From contig JBAYNW010000002.1 in assembly GCA_041678605.1 (NCBI GenBank), forward strand, positions 33,292-97,291: a stretch of 64,000 nt of DNA, written 5' to 3'. Every line of letters starts with the position of its first letter. The first letter of the stretch is position 1. The stretch comes from JBAYNW01 sp041678605. Lineage in GTDB: Bacteria > Cyanobacteriota > Vampirovibrionia > Gastranaerophilales > Gastranaerophilaceae. Below the pieces are notes generated by a model, which saw nothing but the letters and a program-made list of their open reading frames with translations, had not been told where the DNA came from and ran no database searches. Shown here one piece after another: positions 15,768-24,660 of this stretch. Made by a program: the position numbers and the translations under genes.

Positions 15768-17384
15768 ATGAAACATTCAAGATATTCAGCCGTAATAATT
15801 GGGGGTGGCATAGCGGGACTCTACGCAGCTTTAAAAATAGCCCAGCAAAGCAAGCTTTCTGACGGACTGCTTTTGATTACCAAATCCAAACTCGGGGAAA
15901 GTAATTCAAGATACGCACAGGGCGGAATTGTTGCGGTGTTAAGCGAAAACAAAAAGGATTCCACAAGCTTGCACATAAGCGATACGCTTAAAGCCGGTGC
16001 AGGATTAAGCGATTTTAATGTCACAAAATTCATCTCGGAAAATTCCGACAGAGTTATAAAAGATTTGCTCACTTTTGGTGTGGAATTTGATAAAAATGAC
16101 AACAATGATTTCTTTTTAACCCTTGAAGCCGCCCACAGTGTAAACAGAATTTTGCACTCAGGCGGGGACGCAACAGGCAGAGGGATAGAAAATGCCCTCG
16201 TTAAAAAAGTTGTTCAAAATCCTGACATTGAGGTATACGAAGAAACTCTGGCAGTTGAATTGCTGGTTAATTCGGACAGCGAATGCAAAGGTCTTGTCGC
16301 CTTTAACGATTTGACACAAGAATACGAAGTAATATATTCATCGGCGGTCATTCTGGCTTCAGGCGGACTGGGACAGCTTTACAAGTACACGACAAACCCG
16401 AGTGTAGCAACAGGCGACGGCATAGCAATAGCTTACAATGCCGGTGCGATAATTCAGGACATGGAATTTATACAATTTCACCCGACGGCACTTGCTCTGG
16501 ACATAGACGAAAACAAATTTTTAATCTCGGAAGCAGTCAGAGGAGAAGGTGCGAAACTTATTGACGCAAAAGGCAGGGAATTTATGCACAAATACCATGC
16601 CAAGAAGGAGCTGGCACCCCGTGATATAGTTACCCGTGCAATTTTTAACGAAATGCAGGAACAAAATTTAGATAACGTTTATCTTGATTCTACTCATCTT
16701 GAAAAATCCATGCTGCAAAAACGGTTCCCGAATATTACAAGAATTTGCGAAGAAAACGGAATCGATATCTCAAAAGACCTTATTCCGGTTTCGCCCGCTG
16801 CACACTATTCAATGGGTGGAATTAAAACAAATATTGAGGGAAGAACATCAATTCGCGGGCTTTATGCGATAGGCGAAGCCGCTTCAACAGGCCTGCACGG
16901 AGCAAACAGGCTCGCAAGCAATTCTCTGCTTGAGTGCGTCGTTTGTGCATACGAGCTGGCAGATTATCTGAGTTTCGCAAATCTCACCCCGCCAAAACAG
17001 ATTGATGAAACCATTAAAAGCATTGTGGATAAATATTCTCAAGAAACAGACTATGCCGAATACGACGTTGACAAATTAAAGGCTGAACTGCAGAATATTA
17101 TGTGGGATTATGTGGGGATTTTGAGGGATGAAAATTCGCTGGAAATTGCGGACGAAAAATTGCAAAAGCTTAAATCTGAATTTTCAAAAAACGCAAAATG
17201 TTTTAACAAGGGAGAATATGAATTTAAAAACATGCTGATTGTGGCACAACTGATAATTGATTCCGCACAAAAACGCAGGGAATCCCGCGGAGCACATTTC
17301 AGAACAGATTACCAGCTTGCAAACGATGTGGCAGAACATAACTGTATGATGAAGAGCGAAAACGGACTGGTTTTTGTAGCGTAA
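15768..17384 (+). CDS. nadB: L-aspartate oxidase NadB
   Basis: A 538-residue FAD enzyme that oxidises L-aspartate to iminoaspartate, the first step of de novo NAD synthesis. The N-terminal Rossmann motif is VIIGGGIAGLYAAL. The succinate dehydrogenase/fumarate reductase-type signature is present (SRYAQGGIVA), as are the active-site blocks HSGGDATGRG, QFHPTAL, APRDIVTRAI and GEAASTGLHGANRLASNSLLE. ATG 15768 has a GAAGGA ribosome binding site. nadC follows after 31 bases. Quinolinate synthase (nadA), the next enzyme, is not in the window. Confidence 0.96.
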   Translation: MKHSRYSAVIIGGGIAGLYAALKIAQQSKLSDGLLLITKSKLGESNSRYAQGGIVAVLSENKKDSTSLHISDTLKAGAGLSDFNVTKFISENSDRVIKDLLTFGVEFDKNDNNDFFLTLEAAHSVNRILHSGGDATGRGIENALVKKVVQNPDIEVYEETLAVELLVNSDSECKGLVAFNDLTQEYEVIYSSAVILASGGLGQLYKYTTNPSVATGDGIAIAYNAGAIIQDMEFIQFHPTALALDIDENKFLISEAVRGEGAKLIDAKGREFMHKYHAKKELAPRDIVTRAIFNEMQEQNLDNVYLDSTHLEKSMLQKRFPNITRICEENGIDISKDLIPVSPAAHYSMGGIKTNIEGRTSIRGLYAIGEAASTGLHGANRLASNSLLECVVCAYELADYLSFANLTPPKQIDETIKSIVDKYSQETDYAEYDVDKLKAELQNIMWDYVGILRDENSLEIADEKLQKLKSEFSKNAKCFNKGEYEFKNMLIVAQLIIDSAQKRRESRGAHFRTDYQLANDVAEHNCMMKSENGLVFVA

Positions 17385-17415
17385 ATCAACTTTATGTGGA
17401 CTTTATGGAGACATT

Positions 17416-18267
17416 ATGAGGAATTTTCTACACGATTTTATAATAGAAAAGCACGTTAAATCTGCACTGGAAGAGGATATCGGGTTTGGTGACATAACAA
17501 CGGATTTTCTGGCGGAAGAAACCGACGTCTTATCAGGAAGCCTCAAAACCCGCGAAGATGGGATATTGTGCGGATGTGGAGTGTTTGAAAAAGTTTTTAA
17601 GGTGCTTTCTCCTGCTGTAAATATAGAATTTTATTTTAAGGATGGCGATTTTATCGCCAGAGGCGATAAAATCGCCTCAATCAAAGGACCTGCCAGATTT
17701 ATTCTGACCGGCGAAAGAACGGCACTCAATTACATCCAGAGAATGAGCGGAATTGCAACCGAAACAAAAAAATATCAGGATAAAATAGATGAAGCCGGGG
17801 GTGATTATCCTACAAAAATTGCGGACACAAGAAAAAGCACCCCAAACTTCAGAATTTTCGAAAAATACGCCGTAAAAACAGGCGGAGGTGCTTTACACAG
17901 GTTCAACCTGTCAGACTGTGCAATGATAAAAGATAATCATATTAAACTTGCCGGTTCAATAACAAATGCAGTAGAAAAACTTAGAAAAAACCTGTCACAT
18001 GTCCATAAAATCGAGGTTGAATGTGACACTTTAGAGCAGGTTCAAGAGGCTCTGAACTGCAAGGCCGACATAATCATGCTCGACAATATGGGGATAAATG
18101 AGATTAGGCAAGCCGTAGCTTTGATTAATAAACGTACGGTTGTCGAAGCGAGCGGAGGGGTAAGTCTGGAAACCGTCAGAGAAATTGCTTCCGTCGGCGT
18201 AGACATAATTTCTACAAGTGCAATCGTAGCCAAAGCCCCAACCCTGGACTTAGCCCTGGATATTTAG
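17416..18267 (+). CDS. nadC: Quinolinate phosphoribosyltransferase NadC
   Basis: A 283-residue decarboxylating nicotinate-nucleotide pyrophosphorylase: quinolinate plus PRPP gives nicotinate mononucleotide, CO2 and PPi. Family blocks include EDIGFGDITTDFL, TGERTALNYIQRMSGIAT, ADTRKSTPNFR, KTGGGALHRFNLSD, IKDNHIKLAG and EVECDTLEQ. Length is normal. It forms an operon with nadB. Its product feeds NadD and NadE, which are encoded in the salvage cluster at 54682-60713. Confidence 0.97.
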   Translation: MRNFLHDFIIEKHVKSALEEDIGFGDITTDFLAEETDVLSGSLKTREDGILCGCGVFEKVFKVLSPAVNIEFYFKDGDFIARGDKIASIKGPARFILTGERTALNYIQRMSGIATETKKYQDKIDEAGGDYPTKIADTRKSTPNFRIFEKYAVKTGGGALHRFNLSDCAMIKDNHIKLAGSITNAVEKLRKNLSHVHKIEVECDTLEQVQEALNCKADIIMLDNMGINEIRQAVALINKRTVVEASGGVSLETVREIASVGVDIISTSAIVAKAPTLDLALDI

Positions 18268-18269
18268 TA

Positions 18270-18395
18270 TTATACTTTTTTCTTTACTTCGGGGTCTTGG
18301 AACATTTTATTTGTTGCCTTAACAAAGAAAACGCCCAGCACACAAATTGCAATCATAGCAAATGCTAAAGCCGTATTTGAAATAATTTCCGCCAT
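18270..18395 (-). CDS. 41-residue single-pass membrane protein
   Basis: A short frame with a good ribosome binding site (AAAAAGG, 6 bases before ATG 18395), beginning 3 bases after the stop of the upstream small membrane protein gene. It has one transmembrane helix (residues about 8-25, LAFAMIAICVLGVFFV) and a short charged C-terminus ending KMFQDPEVKKKV. It resembles in size small subunits of respiratory or photosynthetic complexes, but I recognise no family. Start, stop and spacing support a real gene. Confidence 0.6.
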   Translation of the reverse strand: MAEIISNTALAFAMIAICVLGVFFVKATNKMFQDPEVKKKV

Positions 18396-18398
18396 ATT

Positions 18399-18641
18399 TT
18401 ACCTTTTTAACCTTTCCTTGATTTGGTTCGTTACGCTTATTAAATTCATTGCCATAAAATACCAAATAATTAAACCGATTATACAAAATAAAACCCTAAA
18501 CACTATCTGAGGGATAGAAGTAAGATTATTTAGTGAAGCAAATAAGCTAATAATACCACCCATCAAAACAATAACAACTGTCCATAAGCTTTTTTTATCT
18601 TCAACTAAATTACTAATTATTATTTTATCTTTTTCGTCCAT
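18399..18641 (-). CDS. Small two-helix membrane protein
   Basis: An 80-residue protein with a charged N-terminus (MDEKDKIIISNLVEDKKS) and two transmembrane helices (LWTVVIVLMGGIISLFASL; IVFRVLFCIIGLIIWYFMAM), ending in a basic tail. ATG 18641 is chosen because TATAAT (18648-18653, minus) lies exactly six bases upstream, implying a leaderless mRNA. The 41-residue membrane protein is in the same operon. No family recognised. Confidence 0.65.
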   Translation of the reverse strand: MDEKDKIIISNLVEDKKSLWTVVIVLMGGIISLFASLNNLTSIPQIVFRVLFCIIGLIIWYFMAMNLISVTNQIKERLKR

Positions 18642-18647
18642 AAAAGC

Positions 18648-18653
18648 ATTATA
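18648..18653 (-). promoter_or_regulatory. -10 box of a leaderless promoter
   Basis: TATAAT on the minus strand, six bases before ATG 18641. A TTGAAG about 19 bases further upstream could be the -35. Confidence 0.7.
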
Positions 18654-18760
18654 GCATATTAAAAACAAAAATCTTCAATTTAACAAATGATAACATTTGC
18701 AATAGAGTTGATAGGTGAAGGGGTGGATTTTGAATGGCTTAATTTTTATTCTATTTGTTT

Positions 18761-19753
18761 TTACTGCTCAATCGGCAAATACGACTGCGGATAGGTGTAA
18801 TCTTCCTTGAACCCGACATGTCTATACATTTTAAGTGCCTGATAATTGTCGGTTTCCGTCGTTGTATTAATCTCCGTAAAATCTCTTTCGCCGGATTTTG
18901 TCCAATCTAACAGTGTTTGGACTGATTTTTTGAGTAAATGTTTTGAAAGTCCTTTGCCCTGATGTTCGGGTGCAATCGCAAAAATTGGAATATTGGCGAT
19001 TTTGCCTCCGGTAATATTCGTAAAACAAAAACCGCATGGTTTTCCATTGAAAAGCAAGACACTTACGGCTTCCGGCAAAAATTCGCCATAGGTTCCATCG
19101 ACAATTTTTGACAAAATATCGCTTGTACCTTCTTTTGATTTAAATCTCGGGTCAAAAAGTGCGTCGGATGAATTCTCAAAAGCACTGTGGACAATCGAAA
19201 CCGCCTCTTGCAAATATTCGTCTTTCCACTTGTCAATCATATAACTCGGGTCTTTTTCTGACAGTATTGTATGGTTTAAAATCGTTTCGCAGCCGCCGCC
19301 TTGCATCATAAATCTCAAAACAGCAAGTCCGATGAATTTAAATCCGTAGTGGGCAATGTCGCTCACAAAATCGCCCTGAGAGCCAATCATAGGATAACAA
19401 ACGATTTTTTCTTTACGTTCTTCCTGAGTTTCCTCCAGAAATTTTTCCAGCAGAATCTTTCGTTTTTGGGTCAAATCTTCGTCTCCAAGACAATGGATAA
19501 CGTTGAGTTCAACCGCCTCTGAAATCATGGTTGTATAAGCCAAAAATGCAGTCGGAATATGATTCTCCAACAAAACTATGCATTTAACAAATTCCTTTTC
19601 AACCGCCTTAAGAAAATCTTCATAGCTCAGCGGTTCCAGCTCAAATTTGTAATCACTTATTGCCGCAGTTCTAAAATCGCTGTAAACCCCTGCAAAAATT
19701 TTCCAAAGATCTTTTGTAAGTATTCGTGCCTCATAAATTGTGTTTGATGTCAT
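18761..19753 (-). CDS. GNAT-family N-acetyltransferase
   Basis: A 330-residue protein. The C-terminal half is a GNAT domain with the acetyl-CoA-binding motif A (IFAIAPEHQGKGLSKHLLKKS, matching Q/R-x-x-G-x-G/A) and ends in the typical beta6-7 region (YQALKMYRHVGFKEDYTY). The N-terminal half may be a second, degenerate GNAT fold. ATG 19753 has an AAGGA ribosome binding site; a GTG at 19771 would overlap ribBA. It lies 14 bases after ribBA, so it is probably co-transcribed. Substrate unknown. Confidence 0.82.
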   Translation of the reverse strand: MTSNTIYEARILTKDLWKIFAGVYSDFRTAAISDYKFELEPLSYEDFLKAVEKEFVKCIVLLENHIPTAFLAYTTMISEAVELNVIHCLGDEDLTQKRKILLEKFLEETQEERKEKIVCYPMIGSQGDFVSDIAHYGFKFIGLAVLRFMMQGGGCETILNHTILSEKDPSYMIDKWKDEYLQEAVSIVHSAFENSSDALFDPRFKSKEGTSDILSKIVDGTYGEFLPEAVSVLLFNGKPCGFCFTNITGGKIANIPIFAIAPEHQGKGLSKHLLKKSVQTLLDWTKSGERDFTEINTTTETDNYQALKMYRHVGFKEDYTYPQSYLPIEQ

Positions 19754-19767
19754 TTTTTCCTTATCAT

Positions 19768-21012
19768 TCACCGATACATGTGGTGCATTTTTTCTTTTTT
19801 CGTTTCCATATATTTTTTATTGTGAGAGTTAACCTCAGGTTCTAAGTTAACTATATCATGAATTTTTAATCCATACCCTTCCAGTCCGATAATTTTTTTA
19901 GGGTTATTGGTAATCAAATTGAAATTATTATACCCCAAATCTAAAATTATTTGGGCTCCGACGCCATAATCTCTCAAATCCGGCTGAAAACCAAGTGAAA
20001 TATTCGCTTCAATTGTATCCTGACCCTTTTCCTGAAGAGCATAAGCCTTAATCTTATTAATCAAGCCTATTCCTCGTCCTTCGTGGTCACGAATATAAAT
20101 AACAGCACCTTTACCACATTCATCAATCATTTTCATTGCCCGATGAAGCTGAGAATTGCAGTCACATTTCAAACTGTGAAAAACATCTCCCGTCAAACAT
20201 TCGCTGTGAACACGAATCAGCGGAATTTTATCCGAGCCGTCATCTTTAACCAATGCAACGTGCTCGTGGTTATTTAGATTATCCAGATACCCGTAAACCT
20301 TGAAATCCCCAAACTGTGTAGGTAAAGTCGCTTGAGCCTCACGGGTTACAAATCTTTCCGTTCTTAATCGATAAGCAATAAGTTGGGCTACGGTGATAAA
20401 TTTTATATCGTGTTTTACCGCAAACTCTTTGAGTTCATCCCGACGAGCCATTGTTCCATCCGGATTAAGTATTTCACACATAACTCCCGCCGGAGTATGC
20501 CCCGCCATCCTCGCCAAATCAACGCTTGCCTCTGTGTGGCCGGTTCTTTGCAGCACCCCGCCTGTCTTTGCAACACAAGGGAAAATATGCCCCGGACGTC
20601 TTAGGTCGTTTGGTCTGGAATTTTTATCTATTGCAATTTGAATTGTTTTTGCCCTGTCAAATGCCGAAATACCCGTCGTAACTCCGAATTTTGCCGCCCC
20701 GTCAATGCTCTGCGTAAATGCTGTTTGAGCACTTTCCGTATTTTTTTGAACCATCTGGGATAATTCAAGTTCTTTGGCTTTTTGCCGGGTAATCGCAAGA
20801 CAAATAAGTCCACGGCATTCCTGTGCCATAAAATTTATGATGTCAGGAGTTACTGTTTCGGCTGAGCAGATTAGGTCACCCTCATTTTCACGAGCCTCGT
20901 CGTCTGCGACTATAACCGGCTTCCCTGATTTGAAACATTCTATTGCTTCTTCTGCGGTGTTAAAAAATTCCTCAGTTTTAAATTCAGCTTCATTCATTTT
21001 AAAAAAAACCAT
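19768..21012 (-). CDS. ribBA: Bifunctional riboflavin synthesis enzyme RibBA
   Basis: A 414-residue fusion. The N-terminal half is 3,4-dihydroxy-2-butanone 4-phosphate synthase (RibB: DDEARENEGDLICSAE; RPGHIFPCVAKTGGVLQRTGHTEA), which acts on ribulose 5-phosphate. The C-terminal half is GTP cyclohydrolase II (RibA: zinc site ECLTGDVFHSLKCDCNSQL; RDHEGRGIGLINKIKAY; LRDYGVGAQIL). ATG 21012 has a GAAGGAA ribosome binding site and overlaps the ribE end by 14 bases; an internal ATG at 20997 is possible. ribD and ribH are not in the window. Confidence 0.97.
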   Translation of the reverse strand: MVFFKMNEAEFKTEEFFNTAEEAIECFKSGKPVIVADDEARENEGDLICSAETVTPDIINFMAQECRGLICLAITRQKAKELELSQMVQKNTESAQTAFTQSIDGAAKFGVTTGISAFDRAKTIQIAIDKNSRPNDLRRPGHIFPCVAKTGGVLQRTGHTEASVDLARMAGHTPAGVMCEILNPDGTMARRDELKEFAVKHDIKFITVAQLIAYRLRTERFVTREAQATLPTQFGDFKVYGYLDNLNNHEHVALVKDDGSDKIPLIRVHSECLTGDVFHSLKCDCNSQLHRAMKMIDECGKGAVIYIRDHEGRGIGLINKIKAYALQEKGQDTIEANISLGFQPDLRDYGVGAQIILDLGYNNFNLITNNPKKIIGLEGYGLKIHDIVNLEPEVNSHNKKYMETKKEKMHHMYR

Positions 21013-21637
21013 TTTCCTTCAAAAAATTTTCATCTATCGTTCTATTATTACCCGTTGATAAAAATTTTTCAACATATTTTGCCAAAATATCAACTTCAAT
21101 GTTTACAAAATCGCCTGATTTCAGACTTTTTAAATTTGAGTTTTCAAACGTGTGAGGGATGACCGCAACACCAAATTCGCTTGAATTAATGTCTGAAATT
21201 GTTAAGCTTACGCCGTTTAGTGCAACAGACCCTTTTTTCGCAAGGTATTTTGCCAAATTTTTTTCGACTTCAAATTTTAAGCTGTAAAATTCAGCGAGTT
21301 TTTGAATATTTTTGACCTTCGTCATTCCGTCGACATGACCGGAAACAATGTGTCCGCCGAGTCTTGAACTTAGAGTCAAAGCTCTTTCGAGATTCACTTT
21401 CATCCCACTTTTAAATCTTGAAAAAGTAGTCCCTCCGAGGGTCTCAAAGGAAACCTGAGCGGAAAAACTGTTTGAAGAAATTTCCGTAACCGTTTGACAC
21501 ACTCCATCGATTGCAATGCTGTCGCCGATTTTGGTATTTTCCAAAACTTGTTTGCACTCAACCATGACAAGGGCGTTTTTACCACTCTTTGAAAATTCTT
21601 TGATTATGCCGATTTCTTCGATTATTCCTGTAAACAT
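20999..21637 (-). CDS. ribE: Riboflavin synthase alpha subunit
   Basis: A 212-residue riboflavin synthase, which dismutates two molecules of 6,7-dimethyl-8-ribityllumazine. It has the tandem lumazine-binding domains (MFTGIIEEIG; then RLGGHIVSGHVDG starting the second). VDGVCQTV and LNGVSLTI are the paired motifs. Length is normal. The mRNA is probably leaderless, with TAAAAT six bases before the ATG. No FMN riboswitch is visible, since there is almost no leader. Confidence 0.96.
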   Translation of the reverse strand: MFTGIIEEIGIIKEFSKSGKNALVMVECKQVLENTKIGDSIAIDGVCQTVTEISSNSFSAQVSFETLGGTTFSRFKSGMKVNLERALTLSSRLGGHIVSGHVDGMTKVKNIQKLAEFYSLKFEVEKNLAKYLAKKGSVALNGVSLTISDINSSEFGVAVIPHTFENSNLKSLKSGDFVNIEVDILAKYVEKFLSTGNNRTIDENFLKENGFF

Positions 21638-21643
21638 AACTAC

Positions 21644-21649
21644 ATTTTA
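21644..21649 (-). promoter_or_regulatory. -10 box of a leaderless ribE-ribBA operon
   Basis: TAAAAT on the minus strand, six bases before the ribE ATG at 21637. No strong -35 is visible. Confidence 0.55.
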
Positions 21650-21813
21650 GCATAAAAAAGCAAATCGAAAAGAGGTTGTAAACTCTCTTCCCCCCTTTCC
21701 CCTCTAACTATTACATTTTGTAACAAAAAGTGAACTTGTCCGATTATTTTCTAAAGTTTTTCAAAAAAATGCCGATATATACGGTGTATATATGCAAAAT
21801 TAGGGATAATGCC

Positions 21814-22389
21814 ATGACAGTAGGTGCAGTAAGCTTATATCAGTATTCAAGCAATTATAATTATGATACAACTGACCAATACAAGTTCTTTAATACTGTT
21901 GTGTCTGACGAAAGACTGCAACAGTTAATGGAACGGTATGGAATTATTCAAACAGGTGATTCTTACAATGACCTGCATGCTTTGTATTTGGCAATGTATC
22001 CCGAAGCTGTAGCAGATGCTACGGCAGCTCAAGCATCATCCGGCAGCAAACAGGCACAGCCCGCTCAACAGGCTTCTCAAGCAGCGGCGGCACAAAGCTC
22101 AAACAACGTTCCATGGGCTAATTTAATGAGCCAAATCGGACTTAGTGCAACCGGAAGTTTTGAGAGAGATTACAATGAATTCAATCAAAGAATATCGCTT
22201 ATGCAAATAAATGCCTTTTCCCCTCAAGACAAGGCTATGGTAGCACAATTGCAGGCACAGGCGAGAGTTGTTTTTGTTCAACAATCAGCACAGGCTCAAT
22301 CAAGTCAAGCACAAACAAATTCTCAGCCTCAACAAGCTTCCGGTGCGGACATTATGGCCCAATTGAATAAATTATATTCAGTCGGTTAA
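21814..22389 (+). CDS. Gln/Ala/Ser-rich protein with internal repeat
   Basis: A 191-residue protein starting MTVGAVSLYQYSSNYNYD. Two related segments flank a Q/A/S-rich linker: YGIIQTGDSYNDLHALYLAM (residues about 48-67) and IGLSATGSFERDYNEFNQRI (about 110-129). The second is followed by another Q/A/S-rich stretch. There is no signal peptide or transmembrane helix. ATG 21814 has an AGGGA ribosome binding site; the longer frame from TTG 21730 is not supported. Function unknown; the layout suggests a repeated small helical domain on flexible linkers. Confidence 0.65.
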   Translation: MTVGAVSLYQYSSNYNYDTTDQYKFFNTVVSDERLQQLMERYGIIQTGDSYNDLHALYLAMYPEAVADATAAQASSGSKQAQPAQQASQAAAAQSSNNVPWANLMSQIGLSATGSFERDYNEFNQRISLMQINAFSPQDKAMVAQLQAQARVVFVQQSAQAQSSQAQTNSQPQQASGADIMAQLNKLYSVG

Positions 22390-22393
22390 TTCC

Positions 22394-23320
22394 TTACACA
22401 GAAGTTGAAGCCTTAGCCGCTTTAATCAGATTTGATTCGTTCGAATTATTTTGGGCTTGTTTTTTGGCTTCTGCTGCGTTTAAATCAGCTGCCCTTCTCT
22501 TTTTTGTCATTCTTTCATTTGATTTGGATATCCAAATCATGAAGTTAGGAACTAATATAAAAGTTGCAATAAATCCGAATGAACTATTCATAAATTTTGC
22601 TACTTTTACGTAACGATTTTTGCTTGATTTAAAAATATCATATATTTTATTAAGTTCAGCAGAATTTTTAGCTTCTTTTCCAAAAGCATTTATAATTTCT
22701 TCATCAGAAGCACTTTTAAGATTTTTACCGATTTTTGCAAGAATTTTTGAAGTATTTTCCCTTACTACAGGATCAAATTTTAAAACTTTCTTTAAATTAC
22801 CGCCATTGCCTTTTATAAATTCGCAGAAACCTGCCATCCCTTTTTCATAGCCATCAACTTGGCTATATTTTCCGACAATTTGTCCGCTGTTAAATACTTC
22901 AATCCCTTTTGTAGGATGTAGCCAATTACGGAGTTTATCAACGAATTTCACATTTTTTTCAGGTTTAAAAGAGAGTGCAAACCCTGATATTTTTGAACAA
23001 AGTTTGGAAAAACCCCTAGACAAACCTGTGGCAAAAAATAGAATTGCTGTAATGCTTGTTACATCACGCCTCAGAATTTCACGTCTGTCGTATTTATCGT
23101 ACGCCTGTATGTATCTTGGGACCACGGTGGCTCCGTATAAAACTGTCATAAGACCAGCCGTCGACAAAGTGAATTTGTATGGCTCAAACGCATCGGAAAA
23201 CTTTCTAAAATACCCACCCTTAGAAAGGCCCTGGCCAATTTTAGTAGTAAAGCCCGAACCAAATGAAGGTTGATTTTTTACTCTTGAAAGTGGAGCATTT
23301 GATGTTTTATTTATGTTCAT
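22394..23320 (-). CDS. Membrane protein with N-terminal PSFGS motif
   Basis: A 308-residue protein. The N-terminus contains the shared motif at F20 (NQPSFGSGFTTKIG). Hydrophobic segments lie near residues 45-60 (FTLSTAGLMTVLYGATVV), 80-95 (TSITAILFFATGL) and 250-270 (FGFIATFILVPNFMIWI), so it is probably a membrane protein. ATG 23320 has an AGGAGGG ribosome binding site and overlaps the upstream gene by 14 bases. Same general plan as its neighbour; no known domain. Confidence 0.7.
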   Translation of the reverse strand: MNINKTSNAPLSRVKNQPSFGSGFTTKIGQGLSKGGYFRKFSDAFEPYKFTLSTAGLMTVLYGATVVPRYIQAYDKYDRREILRRDVTSITAILFFATGLSRGFSKLCSKISGFALSFKPEKNVKFVDKLRNWLHPTKGIEVFNSGQIVGKYSQVDGYEKGMAGFCEFIKGNGGNLKKVLKFDPVVRENTSKILAKIGKNLKSASDEEIINAFGKEAKNSAELNKIYDIFKSSKNRYVKVAKFMNSSFGFIATFILVPNFMIWISKSNERMTKKRRAADLNAAEAKKQAQNNSNESNLIKAAKASTSV

Positions 23321-24350
23321 CGAATTGCCCTCCTTCCAATTTTGGGTTACTCTTAGGACCATTTAAACCATTCAACCCTGGATTAACCCCATCTTTGTGT
23401 TTGTATAATTTAGGAATAAAAACAAAGAATGATGATGTCAAGGCAATCATAGTCATGTTGGTGATAAATCTTGAACCCATACGCTTTACATTAAAATTTT
23501 TAATATATTCACCAATTTCAAAAGCACCCCTCTTTTTAGCCAATGAAGATGTAACATCATTAGAATAATTTTTCAAATAATGTAAAAATTTGTTTAGGCC
23601 CTTTTCCAAAGGTTTTTGTGCTTCTGTTTTAAATTTTGTTGTAAAAACGTCTTCATTAGGCGGGGTGTGTTTTTTCCTTAAAGAAACGAAATCATCTGAC
23701 AAAGATGCAAACAAATCTTCACGGGAATCTTCTTGTTTTATGGCAAATAATCTCTTGAAGAAGTTCTTTTTGTGGGCATGTTCAATTTCCAAAATTCTTT
23801 TTGTATAATCTAACACTTTTTTATCAAGTTCAACGCCATCTAAGCCTCCGTTAGTTGAAGTTTTGAGCATATTTTTAATTGCATGTCTATAATATTTTTC
23901 TTTTAGCTTGCCTTTTTTAATCAGCCTTGGAATATCTTGATTTTTGGCAAATTCGGCAAAATCATCCCCCAAACCCTTGATATAATCAACAGGGACTTCA
24001 TTAGCTGAACCAAAGTACTTTCTTGTAACCCAAAGCAATGCCGCAGGAATGAAGAATGTACTAGGACCACTTATTACCTCACGAATGGCCTCAGTAGCGG
24101 CAAATCTGTAATTACGCTGACCTGTTTCTTCTTCATTTCTATGTAAACCGGCTTTAATTCTCGGAACCCACATCCCTATAACATCTTGTGTCAGAAAGGA
24201 AGCGGCTACACCGCCCCTATCTATCGCATCCATTGTACCCACAATAGGGGTACCCGGCCAAAATCCCCTGAAAGAAACATTTTTATCTTTCAAGGCCGGT
24301 TGTACGCCTTTTTTGTTTTCCACTTTTGCACTAATCGGGTTCAATGTCAT
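23307..24350 (-). CDS. Membrane protein with N-terminal VSFRG motif
   Basis: A 347-residue protein. The motif sits at F27 (KNVSFRGFWPGTP). A conserved-looking region follows (DAIDRGGVAASFLTQDVIGMWVPR), then a membrane segment (GPSTFFIPAALLWVTRKYFG), a long charged helical domain and a final membrane helix (FITNMTMIALTSSFFVFIPKLY). It overlaps and is translationally coupled to 22394-23320; the two share architecture and are probably partners or distant paralogs. Function unknown. Confidence 0.7.
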   Translation of the reverse strand: MTLNPISAKVENKKGVQPALKDKNVSFRGFWPGTPIVGTMDAIDRGGVAASFLTQDVIGMWVPRIKAGLHRNEEETGQRNYRFAATEAIREVISGPSTFFIPAALLWVTRKYFGSANEVPVDYIKGLGDDFAEFAKNQDIPRLIKKGKLKEKYYRHAIKNMLKTSTNGGLDGVELDKKVLDYTKRILEIEHAHKKNFFKRLFAIKQEDSREDLFASLSDDFVSLRKKHTPPNEDVFTTKFKTEAQKPLEKGLNKFLHYLKNYSNDVTSSLAKKRGAFEIGEYIKNFNVKRMGSRFITNMTMIALTSSFFVFIPKLYKHKDGVNPGLNGLNGPKSNPKLEGGQFDEHK

Positions 24351-24660
24351 ATTTACTTTAACTACCTTTACCTTTACCTGCCCACATCCGGTTCATACCG
24401 CTTCTATAAGATGAAACAATGCTATAAATTTTCCCTTTACACTTACAAATTAATAACAACTTATCACACCTATAAATATATAAAGGATATGCAATGGTAC
24501 ATTATTGCCCTTTTTCCTCTTTTCGTTTACTTTTTTTTACAATTGTAGTAGAAAAGAATAAGTGTACTAAGTATACTTGTTATTTGCGAAATGCACAACC
24601 CCTTTGGAGTTTACTTTAAACAATTATTTACAAATACTACTGATGAAAGTAAGCAGGAAA

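Noticed and set aside
21638..21730. FMN riboswitch upstream of ribE
   Set aside because: The -10 box lies six bases before the ATG, leaving no room for a leader, and no RFN-like sequence was seen.
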